Assembly: GCA_021796375.1 (NCBI GenBank)
Contig: JAJYJF010000152.1
Coordinates: 1 to 6,108 of the forward strand
Direction: 5' to 3'
DNA: 6,108 nucleotides
Source: Chloroflexota bacterium
GTDB taxonomy: Bacteria; Chloroflexota; Anaerolineae; Anaerolineales; Anaerolineaceae
A program made the translations under genes and the position numbers. Shown one piece after another: positions 1 to 5,898 of the stretch (position 1 is the first letter of the stretch; each line of letters opens with the position of its first letter). A model generated the notes under the pieces. That model saw only the letters and a list, made by a program, of their open reading frames with translations. It searched no databases and was not told the origin of the DNA.

Positions 1-82
1 CTTCTCCTGCAGTGTTTCGCATTCATCCTGTTAACAACTTTGTAATGCTGCCCTCAGCGGGTGATAACGGCGCGCCAGAGAA

Positions 83-112
83 TTGACTAGCCGGGGCGGG
101 GCAAGGTATAAT
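83..112 (+). promoter_or_regulatory. Sigma70-type promoter of the DUF4388-GTPase unit
   Basis: A -35 box TTGACT (83-88) and a perfect -10 box TATAAT (107-112) are separated by 18 bp. Transcription would start near 119, giving a leader of about 48 bases before the ATG at 167. The match is 5/6 plus 6/6 to the housekeeping consensus, in the right orientation and place for the downstream gene pair. The boxes are seen directly; activity is inferred. Confidence 0.8.
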
Positions 113-166
113 CTTTCAACCGGGTAACACTTCAATGGCAGGGGTGGCATCGTCGAGGCCTGATTT

Positions 167-979
167 ATGGCGCTAAAAGGAAATTTGCGCGATTTCCCCG
201 TGACCCAAATTTTAAATTTGGTGAATTTAGCCTCTAAAACGGGGACACTGGTCGTCGAAGGCCCGGATGAAACTGCGCGGATCAGCTTCCGGGAGGGAAA
301 GCTGGCCTATGCCCGGCTCGGACAGGAAGACAACAGCCTGGCAGCCGTTCTCCACCGCAACCGGAAAATCAATACGGCCCAATACCGCATCCTCCACGAG
401 CGGGCAGCCAACATCACCGATAAAGAGCTGGGCCTGCTGCTGATCAATGCCGGGTTCGTCAACCAGCAAGACGTCCTCGCCAGTCTGCAGCAGTACTTCG
501 GCGGGGTCGTCCGCCGGCTCTTCACCTGGGCCGATGGGCTGTTCCACTTCGAGAATGACGCCGGGATCCCCGCGGATAAGATCGCCGTGAAGGTGGACCT
601 GGAGAACCTGATCATCGAGGGTTCTCGCCAGATGCGCGAGTGGGAACAGCTCCAGGCGGAGATTCCCAGCCTGGATATGTCCTTGAAGTTTGCCGACCGG
701 CCGGGCGCGAACATTCGCAACGTGAACCTCAGCGTAGAAGAGTGGCGGGTCGTTTCTTATATCAACCCGAAAAATACGATCCGGCAGATCGGCCGGGCGA
801 CCAAGATGAACGACATGCAAATCAGGCGGATCATCTACGGTCTCCTCCAGGCCGGGCTGATCGAGGTCATCCGTCCCTCCTCCGCGTCAGCGGTCCCCAG
901 CCGTGCCTTTCAGACGGTGAACAAGGAAGAGCAGAAATCGCTCGTCAACCGGCTTATCAGCCGCATCCGCTCGCTCTAA
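167..979 (+). CDS. DUF4388 (PatA N-terminal-like) signalling protein with C-terminal winged-helix-like segment
   Basis: Predicted 270-aa soluble protein with no signal peptide or membrane segment. Residues 1 to about 155 read as a DUF4388 domain: the opening MALKGNLRDFPVTQILNLV followed by SKTGTLVVEG and an ISFREGKLAYA strand is typical of this family. Residues about 187-238 (LSVEEWRVVSYINPKNT, then IRQIGRATKMNDMQIRRIIY and LLQAGLIEV) resemble the winged-helix-like unit often fused to DUF4388. The last 30 residues are polar and probably flexible. DUF4388 proteins are commonly found beside MglA/CvnD-type GTPases, and here such a GTPase starts 22 bp downstream, so a shared operon and a partner or scaffold role are likely. 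DNA binding is not shown. The start is supported by GAGG at 155-158, 8 nt before the ATG, and by the good promoter upstream. The family call is firm; the precise role is unknown. Confidence 0.88.
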   Translation: MALKGNLRDFPVTQILNLVNLASKTGTLVVEGPDETARISFREGKLAYARLGQEDNSLAAVLHRNRKINTAQYRILHERAANITDKELGLLLINAGFVNQQDVLASLQQYFGGVVRRLFTWADGLFHFENDAGIPADKIAVKVDLENLIIEGSRQMREWEQLQAEIPSLDMSLKFADRPGANIRNVNLSVEEWRVVSYINPKNTIRQIGRATKMNDMQIRRIIYGLLQAGLIEVIRPSSASAVPSRAFQTVNKEEQKSLVNRLISRIRSL

Positions 980-1001
980 TGATCCTTGAGGACGCTCTCT
1001 T

Positions 1002-1538
1002 ATGCAGACGGTAAAAATGGTGGTGACCGGCCCATTCAATGCCGGAAAGACAGAATTTATCCGTTCGGTCTCCGAGATTGATGTGGTATCCACCGAGAGG
1101 AAAATCTCATCCGAAGCGGAACGGGTAAAAGAAACCACCACCGTCGCCATGGATTTTGGCCGGATTTCGATCGATGAAACCCTCGTCCTTTACCTGTTTG
1201 GGACGCCTGGGCAGAAGCGCTTCGATTTCATGTGGGAAATTCTGTCCGAAGGGATGCTCGGCTTCATCGTTATGGTCGACAGCACCCGGCCCGAGACCTT
1301 CCGCGAGGCGCGCAGCATCCTGGAAACCTTCCGCGCCTACGCACCGACCCCATACATCGTGGCCGCCAACAAGCAGGATATGGAGGATGCCTGGGAGGTG
1401 GAGGACATGCGCTATGCCCTGCGCCTCGACCCGAAGGTCAGGCTGCTGCCCTGCACCGCGACCAGCAAGGAGTCGGTTAAATCGGTGCTGCTCGAGCTCC
1501 TCTACAGCATCCTCGAGGAGATGGAATCCGCGGGCTGA
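1002..1538 (+). CDS. Ras-like prokaryotic small GTPase (CvnD/MglA-like)
   Basis: Predicted 178-aa cytoplasmic GTP-binding protein that should cycle between GTP and GDP forms as a signalling switch. Visible motifs are the P-loop GPFNAGKT (residues 10-17), a switch-I segment TTTVAMDFG (46-54), a G3 region FGTPGQ (67-72) whose Gln72 sits where Ras has Gln61, the G4 guanine-specificity motif NKQD (124-127), and a G5-like TATS (153-156). The TTTVAMDFG plus LYLFGTPGQ combination is characteristic of the Streptomyces CvnD-type group, known from conservons with roadblock and winged-helix partners. Length is normal for a single G domain, with no extra domains. It lies 22 bp after the DUF4388 gene and has its own GAGGA Shine-Dalgarno (988-992, 9 nt before ATG), so co-transcription is likely. 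The specific downstream process (motility, polarity, development) cannot be told from the sequence. Confidence 0.92.
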   Translation: MQTVKMVVTGPFNAGKTEFIRSVSEIDVVSTERKISSEAERVKETTTVAMDFGRISIDETLVLYLFGTPGQKRFDFMWEILSEGMLGFIVMVDSTRPETFREARSILETFRAYAPTPYIVAANKQDMEDAWEVEDMRYALRLDPKVRLLPCTATSKESVKSVLLELLYSILEEMESAG

Positions 1539-1650
1539 GCTTGGTTGATCCCGCTGCGCTCAGATTCGGAAAAGTTAATTTCCGGCATCTCTGGAGCTTC
1601 TCATCTCAGAATCCCCAAAGTCCTGACAGAATCAAATAAGGATTGAACCG

Positions 1651-1684
1651 AAAGGCGGAGGGACCAGTTGGCCCCCCGCCCTTT
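1651..1684 (+). terminator. Possible terminator hairpin after the GTPase gene
   Basis: GGCGGAGGG (1654-1662) pairs with CCCCCCGCC (1672-1680) over 9 positions with one A-C mismatch and a 9-base loop. AAA precedes the stem and CTTT follows it. The stem is strong, but the T tract is only three bases and the hairpin lies about 115 bases after the GTPase stop, so factor-independent termination is only a possibility. Confidence 0.3.
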
Positions 1685-1894
1685 GGTACTTCCCGAGGGA
1701 ACCGAGGGACCTATAGAACCTGTCCCTTGCCCCGTATCTCGAGGCGTGGCCGAGGGACGCCCCCAGATGGCCAACGATTGCCGGAAAACGCAATCTGGGA
1801 GCGGGGTTGGGGTGGGGGTTTTATTCAAAGAATCTGGATTGAACATGGACCATCCAAAAGATAAAATTAACGTCAATTCGGGGTAATTATTCCA

Positions 1895-2093
1895 TGTCAT
1901 CCTGAGCCGGTTCACCTGTACTTTGGGTGAACCGTGCGAAGGATCTGGCTCTGTGAAGAGATGGAGAAAAAACCAGACCCTCACCTGCACTTGCATCATG
2001 GCCTGCCAAGGACCCTGGCGTAAATCGTCCAGGTACAAGTGTCACAAGGGCTGCCCGCTTCGCGAGAGCATGGCAGCCCAGTTCAGGATGACA
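1895..2093. repeat. Candidate palindromic intergenic repeat / MITE-like element
   Basis: The segment begins with TGTCATCCTGA (1895-1905) and ends with its exact reverse complement TCAGGATGACA (2083-2093), giving about 199 bp between 11-bp terminal inverted repeats. Inside are a 9-bp perfect hairpin CGGTTCACC/GGTGAACCG (1908-1916 and 1926-1934), followed by GCGAAGGATCTGG, and an 8-bp perfect hairpin GGGCTGCC/GGCAGCCC (2048-2055 and 2072-2079). It encodes no plausible protein. From memory, intergenic repeats starting TGTCATCCTGAG and continuing with CGAAGGATCT are scattered in many bacterial genomes, including Chloroflexota. The boundaries and inverted repeats are seen; multi-copy status is inferred. 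It could also be two separate copies of a shorter repeat facing each other. Confidence 0.55.
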
Positions 2094-2223
2094 AACAGGC
2101 TTATCCCAAACTAAGGGTAAATCAGGGAAAGTCCATGGTTTTACAGCCTTTTTGCGGTTCCCCCGGTGCTGTTTTAGGGATAGTCCTACCTACCCGCCCG
2201 CCAGGGAAACGGCTATATTTTTT

Positions 2224-2297
2224 TCATCAGGGAATGGATGGAGCAAAACCGGCAAGAGCCTCGCAAGCAAGTTCCTGATGATCTCGTGGTGATACCA
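2224..2297 (+). other. Potentially structured 5' leader before the small gene
   Basis: TCATCAGG (2224-2231) pairs perfectly with CCTGATGA (2274-2281), and the stem extends by one G-U and one A-T pair. Inside lies GGC-aaga-GCC (2251-2260). A second small hairpin TGGT-gat-ACCA (2287-2297) ends just before the Shine-Dalgarno at 2300. A TATATT box at 2214-2219 could be a -10 element, but no good -35 box is seen. It does not match a riboswitch class I recognise. The pairing is seen directly; regulatory function is speculation. Confidence 0.25.
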
Positions 2298-2299
2298 GT

Positions 2300-2306
2300 A
2301 GGAGGG
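2300..2306 (+). promoter_or_regulatory. Strong ribosome binding site that fixes the start at 2313
   Basis: AGGAGGG lies 6 nt before the ATG at 2313, a near-perfect Shine-Dalgarno with good spacing. The alternative in-frame ATG at 2238 has no comparable signal, so the shorter 105-aa product is preferred. Confidence 0.8.
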
Positions 2307-2312
2307 ATTGCA

Positions 2313-2630
2313 ATGGTGCTGTTAATGGAAAACCGGGCCTTCGATATGGTTCCGCTCAAGTATCTGTACCTACAGGAAGTTCAACGGAAAGGTTTTCTCC
2401 CCGCGCACGCCGCGATGCTGCGCGAGATTAAGCACAGGCTGGATGCTCAACCGCATTACGCCCGCTCGCAAGAGCGCGCGGTGTCCGAGGCGGTGCGGAT
2501 GCATACCCGGCTGATCTTCATGGCGGCATTCGCCCGCTGCTCGCTCCCGCCCGTTCCGGAGATGGACAGTTTGTTTGTCGAGGTCTTCGGTGAGTTCAGC
2601 CGCCCGGCGCTAGCCCGGCGCCTGCATTAA
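2313..2630 (+). CDS. Small hypothetical protein (105 aa)
   Basis: I do not recognise the family. With the start at the ATG following a very strong Shine-Dalgarno, the product begins MVLLMENRAFDMVPLKYLYL and has 105 residues. It appears mostly helical and basic to neutral, with an Arg/His-rich centre (residues about 36-63) and a more hydrophobic stretch LIFMAAFARCSLPPVPEMD around residues 67-85. That stretch is too short and broken by charged residues to be a convincing membrane segment, and no signal peptide or metal-binding cysteine cluster is visible. The base composition of the frame matches the neighbouring genes, which supports real coding. It stands alone on the + strand, converging on the operon whose last stop lies 40 bp away. 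Extending to the ATG at 2238 would add 25 residues but lacks a ribosome binding site. Function unknown. Confidence 0.65.
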   Translation: MVLLMENRAFDMVPLKYLYLQEVQRKGFLPAHAAMLREIKHRLDAQPHYARSQERAVSEAVRMHTRLIFMAAFARCSLPPVPEMDSLFVEVFGEFSRPALARRLH

Positions 2631-2644
2631 ACGCGCTCCGACCA

Positions 2645-2676
2645 GGCTTGAGAACCAGGGGAAGACCTCTCAGGCC
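2645..2676. terminator. Hairpin between convergent genes, possible weak bidirectional terminator
   Basis: GGCTTGAGA (2645-2653) pairs with TCTCAGGCC (2668-2676) over nine positions including one G-T wobble, with a 14-base loop. It sits between the + strand stop at 2630 and the minus-strand operon, overlapping that operon's final codons and stop (2670-2672). No T tract follows on either strand, so it is a structural candidate only. Confidence 0.3.
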
Positions 2677-3788
2677 AGGAGCTTCAGCATTTTTTCCGTT
2701 GTTTTCAGCCCGCTTCCGGTAAACACCGAGACGATGCGCTCGGTGGGCCCGGCGCTCCGCAGGTACTGCCTGAGCCCGGCGACGGTGGCCGCCGCCGTCG
2801 GCTCGATATAAATTCCCAGCCGGCTGATCTCGCGGAGCGCCTCGCGGATCTCCGCCTCGCTCACGGTCAGGAACGTCCCCCCGCTCTGGCGGACGGCATC
2901 GACGATCTGCGGGCCGCGGATGGGATCGGCGATGGCAATCCCCTCCGCCAGCGTATCCTCTTTGCGGATAGCCGGATTGCTGCCCAGGTGGTCCCGGAAG
3001 GCCAGGGCCAGCGGGGCGCACGCCTGGCTCTGGACCGCAATCAGGCGGGGTGGATTTTCGATCACCCCCTGCGCGCGCAGCTCGGCGAACCCGATCGCCG
3101 CCCCCAGCAGCAGAGTGCCGTTCCCGGCCGGCAGCACCAGGGCGTCCGGCGCCTGCCATTCCAGCTGCTCGCAGACCTCGTAGGCGAAGGTCTTTGTCCC
3201 CTGAAAGAAAAACGGGTTCCACGAATGGCTGGCGTAGTAGGTGGTCTGCGCGGCCTGCAGGACGGCCCGCGCGGTATCCTCCCGCGAGCCGGGCACCCGG
3301 ATCAAATTGGCCCCATACCATTGGATCTGGGCCAGCTTCGCCGCCGCGGTATCCTCGGGGACGTAAATGGTGCATTCGATCCCGGCCCGGGCGCAGTAAG
3401 CCGCCACCGCGCACCCGGCGTTCCCCGAGGAATCCTCGACCACCGCGGGGATCGCCAGCTCGCGAGCTTTGCTGATCATGACCGCCGCTCCGCGGTCTTT
3501 GTAGGACCCGCTCGGGAAGAGGTGGTCCTGCTTGATCCAGACCTGCCGCCCGTCGATGGGCAGCGCCAGCAGCGGAGTGAACCCCTCTTCAAAGGAAACG
3601 ATGGAACGATCTTTTTGGACCGGCAGCGCTTCCCGGTAGCGCCACAAATTCGGCTTGCGCTGGCCGAGCGCAGCCCAGTCCAGCCGAGGGGTGAACTGGA
3701 GATCCAGGACCCCGCCGCACTCGCAGCGCCAGCGCGGGTCATCCAGCGCATAGGTCCTCCGGCAGCTCCGGCAGATGAGCGCATCCAT
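2670..3788 (-). CDS. Threonine synthase-like PLP-dependent enzyme
   Basis: Predicted 372-aa cytoplasmic fold-type II PLP enzyme. The N-terminus carries a zinc-ribbon-like set of cysteines (Cys6, Cys9, Cys22, Cys24), as in many ThrC-like proteins. EEGFTPLLAL (67-76) is the usual substrate-side entry motif, SGSYKDRGA (93-101) contains the probable Schiff-base Lys97, SSGNAG (120-125) is the substrate carboxylate/PLP loop, and PAGNGTLLLG (220-229) is the phosphate-binding glycine loop. Threonine synthase converts O-phosphohomoserine to threonine and phosphate. Classical ThrC proteins carry an STGNT-type loop where this one has SSGNAG, so a related reaction is possible (cysteate synthase-like, or another beta- or gamma-replacement). 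The start lies 6 nt after the citrate synthase stop; GAGGGA overlapping that stop region serves as Shine-Dalgarno and implies translational coupling. It is the last gene of the operon. The superfamily call is firm; the substrate is not. Confidence 0.85.
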   Translation of the reverse strand: MDALICRSCRRTYALDDPRWRCECGGVLDLQFTPRLDWAALGQRKPNLWRYREALPVQKDRSIVSFEEGFTPLLALPIDGRQVWIKQDHLFPSGSYKDRGAAVMISKARELAIPAVVEDSSGNAGCAVAAYCARAGIECTIYVPEDTAAAKLAQIQWYGANLIRVPGSREDTARAVLQAAQTTYYASHSWNPFFFQGTKTFAYEVCEQLEWQAPDALVLPAGNGTLLLGAAIGFAELRAQGVIENPPRLIAVQSQACAPLALAFRDHLGSNPAIRKEDTLAEGIAIADPIRGPQIVDAVRQSGGTFLTVSEAEIREALREISRLGIYIEPTAAATVAGLRQYLRSAGPTERIVSVFTGSGLKTTEKMLKLLA

Positions 3789-3794
3789 TCCGTT

Positions 3795-5099
3795 TTATCC
3801 CTCGCAGACCAGGTTTTCGAGCATGGAGGTGGTCATCGATTTCGGGCGCTCGATGGGCTTCTGGAGCGCGCGCGACCAGACGGCAAACGTTGTCAGCCCG
3901 AGGATGCGGCTGACCCCGAACAGCACGGTGTAGAAATCGGGTTCTCTGACCCCGTAGGCATACTGCAGGGTCCCGGTGATCGCGTCCACGTTGGGCCACG
4001 GGTTTTTCACCCGGCCATACTGAGAAAGGACGCCCGGCAGCACGTCGTAGACCAGCATCACCAGGCGCAGCAGCTCGTCATCCGGCAGATATTTCCTGCC
4101 GAACTCCAGCTGGGCGGTGAAGCGCGGGTCGGTCACGCGCAAAACCGCGTGGCCGTAGCCCGGGATCACCCTGCCGCTGTTCAGGATGTCCCAGGCGTAG
4201 GAGCGGATCTGTTCCTCGGTCGGGAAGGAATCGAAGGCAGCCCGCAGGTCCAGCAGCCAGCGGATGCATTCCTGGTTCGCGATCCCGTGCAGGGGGCCGG
4301 CCAGTCCGTTCATCGCCGCCGAAGAGGCGTAGTAGATATCCGAGAGGGCAGAGTTCACCAGGGCGGAGACGTGCGCGCTGACGTTCGCGCCCTCATGATC
4401 GGCGTGCAGGATGAAGAACAGGCGGGTCAGCTCCTCATACTGCCATTCCCCGGACCTGCCGATCATGTGCGCGAAGTTGGCGCCCCAATCCAGCTGCGGG
4501 TCAGGGGCGATGTACAGCCCGTTGCGGTACTTCTTATTGTAGATGTAGGCGGCGATGGCGGGCAGCTTGGCGGTCAGGTTAAGGCTGTCCTGCAGGGTGG
4601 GCAGCCAGTACTCCGGTTTGCGCAGCCCATCGGAGTAAGATGAGGAAAAGATGGATTCATTTTGCAGCGCCAGGATGGCATGCGAGAACATGGTCATCGG
4701 ATGGGTCTTCTGGGGAAGCGCATCGAGCATGTCCAGCACGTAGCCGGGGACCGGGCTGCGCACCTTCCATTCCGCCTCAACCTCCTGCGCCTGGCCCAGG
4801 GTGGGGATTTCGCCGGTCATCAGCAGGTAGTACAGGCCGCCCGCCAGCGGGTATTCGGAGCCGGCCGCTTTGGGGAGCCGCTCAAGCACCTCCGGGATGG
4901 TGTAGCCGCGGTAAAGAATCCCCCGGTACGGGTCCAGGTACGAGATATCGCTCACCTGGACGTGGACCCCGCGCATGCCCCCAAATATCTGGTCAACGGT
5001 GATCTCGCACACCTTCTTCGAGCCGTGCTCGGCAACCAGCCGCTTCACCCGCTCCCTCCAGGCGGGGATTTGCTCCGCTATTTTGTCTTCGATGATCAT
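3795..5099 (-). CDS. gltA: Citrate (Si)-synthase, mitochondrial (eukaryotic)-type
   Basis: Predicted 434-aa enzyme condensing oxaloacetate and acetyl-CoA to citrate, the entry step of the TCA cycle. Catalytic residues are all present: His271 in GLAGPLHGIANQE, His317 in PGYGHAVL and Asp372 in KNPWPNVDA. The oxaloacetate-binding set His235 (DHEGANVSAH), Arg326, Arg398 and Arg418 is also present. Compared from memory with pig heart citrate synthase (His274, His320, Asp375, His238, Arg329, Arg401, Arg421), every position is shifted by exactly 3, so there is no net length change over the catalytic half. Phrases such as LDPYRGILYRGYTIPE and LNSGRVIPGYGHAVLR are mitochondrial-type rather than E. coli type II, and the N-terminal NADH-binding region of the latter is absent. 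No targeting peptide is present. The start is fixed by AAGGAG 8 nt upstream (5108-5113) and by ATGA overlap with the regulator stop. Confidence 0.96.
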   Translation of the reverse strand: MIIEDKIAEQIPAWRERVKRLVAEHGSKKVCEITVDQIFGGMRGVHVQVSDISYLDPYRGILYRGYTIPEVLERLPKAAGSEYPLAGGLYYLLMTGEIPTLGQAQEVEAEWKVRSPVPGYVLDMLDALPQKTHPMTMFSHAILALQNESIFSSSYSDGLRKPEYWLPTLQDSLNLTAKLPAIAAYIYNKKYRNGLYIAPDPQLDWGANFAHMIGRSGEWQYEELTRLFFILHADHEGANVSAHVSALVNSALSDIYYASSAAMNGLAGPLHGIANQECIRWLLDLRAAFDSFPTEEQIRSYAWDILNSGRVIPGYGHAVLRVTDPRFTAQLEFGRKYLPDDELLRLVMLVYDVLPGVLSQYGRVKNPWPNVDAITGTLQYAYGVREPDFYTVLFGVSRILGLTTFAVWSRALQKPIERPKSMTTSMLENLVCEG

Positions 5100-5890
5100 C
5101 TTGCCTGCTCCTTCAACGATGGATTTGCTCCACGGTAACCCATCTCGATTGAAATCTTCCGGGCAACCGTCAGAATCATAGGGATGTAGCGAGCGAAGGC
5201 TTCATCGGTAAACCGCTGGCCGGGTCCTGAGATGGTAATGGCCGCCACCGTCTCGCCGTTGTAATCAAAAATCGGGGCCGCGACGCCGGAGGCTTCGATC
5301 AGCCATTCTCCCCGGCTGACGGCATAGCCTGCCTGGCGGATACGCTCCAGCTCGCCGCGCAGGAGGACCGGATCGCTGATGGTGTGCGGGGTGAGCGGCT
5401 CCAGGGTGCTGGAGCGGATGATCTCTTCCTGGCGGTCTTCCGGCAGAAAAGCCAGCAGCACCTTGCCGGCGGAGCCCGCGTGCAGCGGCAGCCGGCGGCC
5501 GATCCGGGCAACGATGCGCACGTTGAGCGGACTCTCCAGGCGCTCCACGCAGACCCGGTCGCTCCCGTCGCGCACGTAAAGACTGATGGTCTCCTGCGTT
5601 TCACGCTGAAGCTCTTGCATGTAGTCCAGGGCTTTGGTGCGGACGTCTAGGGTATTGGAGTAGATCCCGGCCCAGACCATCACCTTGGGGCCGATCATGT
5701 AGGCCCGTGTGGCGGGGTTCTGGGAGAGGACCCCGGCGTCCTTCAAGGCAGCCAGCAGCCTGCCGGCCGTGCTGGAGGAGAGCTTCGCCATGCGGGCAAC
5801 CTCGCGCACCCCGAGCTCAGGGTGTTCGAGCGAAAAGCAGTCAAGCAGCTCGACCGCTCGGGCGAGCGTGTGGATTGGTTCAGCCGGCAT
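5096..5890 (-). CDS. IclR-family transcriptional regulator
   Basis: Predicted 264-aa DNA-binding regulator. The N-terminal winged helix-turn-helix covers residues about 6-62 (TLARAVELLDCFS, GVREVARMAKLSSSTAGRLL as the HTH, then LKDAGVL). The IclR effector-binding domain covers about 82-250, with the conserved segment LPLHAGSAGKVLLAFLP (134-150) and a late strand pair VAAPIFDYNGETVAAITISG. Length is typical for IclR. The frame stays open to 6103, but the extra N-terminal residues run through the promoter, the operator and the insertion sequence, so I choose the ATG at 5890; its Shine-Dalgarno is weak. It is the first gene of an operon, overlapping citrate synthase by ATGA. A palindromic array just upstream suggests autoregulation. 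The effector is unknown; a small organic acid linked to citrate or amino-acid metabolism is a reasonable guess. Confidence 0.93.
   Translation of the reverse strand: MPAEPIHTLARAVELLDCFSLEHPELGVREVARMAKLSSSTAGRLLAALKDAGVLSQNPATRAYMIGPKVMVWAGIYSNTLDVRTKALDYMQELQRETQETISLYVRDGSDRVCVERLESPLNVRIVARIGRRLPLHAGSAGKVLLAFLPEDRQEEIIRSSTLEPLTPHTISDPVLLRGELERIRQAGYAVSRGEWLIEASGVAAPIFDYNGETVAAITISGPGQRFTDEAFARYIPMILTVARKISIEMGYRGANPSLKEQAR
5108..5113 (-). promoter_or_regulatory. Ribosome binding site of citrate synthase
   Basis: AAGGAG on the minus strand lies 8 nt before the citrate synthase ATG (5099). It sits inside the last codons of the regulator gene and, with the ATGA stop/start overlap at 5096-5099, points to translational coupling. 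Confidence 0.8.
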
Positions 5891-5898
5891 GTTCTGTT

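Larger units (their letters stand above)
1539..2312. other. Long intergenic region without a convincing gene
   Basis: The reading frames here have biased, low-complexity translations and cross repeat structures, so I call no gene. Contents, left to right, are: a small inverted repeat CGGAAA/TTTCCG (1567-1572 and 1579-1584); a GC-rich hairpin (1654-1680); three copies of CCGAGGGA (1693, 1702, 1750); a stem AGGGAC/GTCCCT (1705-1710 and 1722-1727); a stem GATTGC/GCAATC (1776-1781 and 1790-1795); an AT-rich stretch near 1815-1890; the inverted-repeat-bounded element 1895-2093; and a leader-like segment before the gene at 2313. The number of repeats and palindromes suggests accumulated non-coding elements rather than a decayed gene. 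A small RNA cannot be excluded. Confidence 0.6.

Noticed and set aside
3..86. Open frame at the left edge ending in TGA within the -35 box, and another hydrophobic frame ending at 45
   Set aside because: Too short to judge as the tail of an upstream gene; neither shows recognisable sequence.
640..1014. + strand frame of 124 codons overlapping the DUF4388 gene
   Set aside because: An out-of-frame shadow of the DUF4388 gene with Arg/Pro/Gln-rich composition, running into the GTPase start.
1601..2038. Minus-strand open frame of 145 codons in the long spacer
   Set aside because: It crosses the inverted-repeat element and several hairpins, has Ser/Pro/Thr-rich low-information sequence and no good ribosome binding site.
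1895..2093. CRISPR-like reading of the repeats in the spacer
   Set aside because: The repeats are inverted, not regularly spaced direct repeats of 25-40 bp, and no cas gene is present.
2238..2312. Upstream in-frame ATG extending the hypothetical protein by 25 residues
   Set aside because: No adequate ribosome binding site, while AGGAGGG sits ideally before the ATG at 2313. The segment also forms part of the possible leader stem.
2988..4643. Long open frame on the + strand (551 codons)
   Set aside because: It lies antisense to the citrate synthase and PLP-enzyme genes, which are certain. Its translation is rich in Arg, Gly, Pro and Gln, as expected of an antisense shadow in GC-rich DNA.
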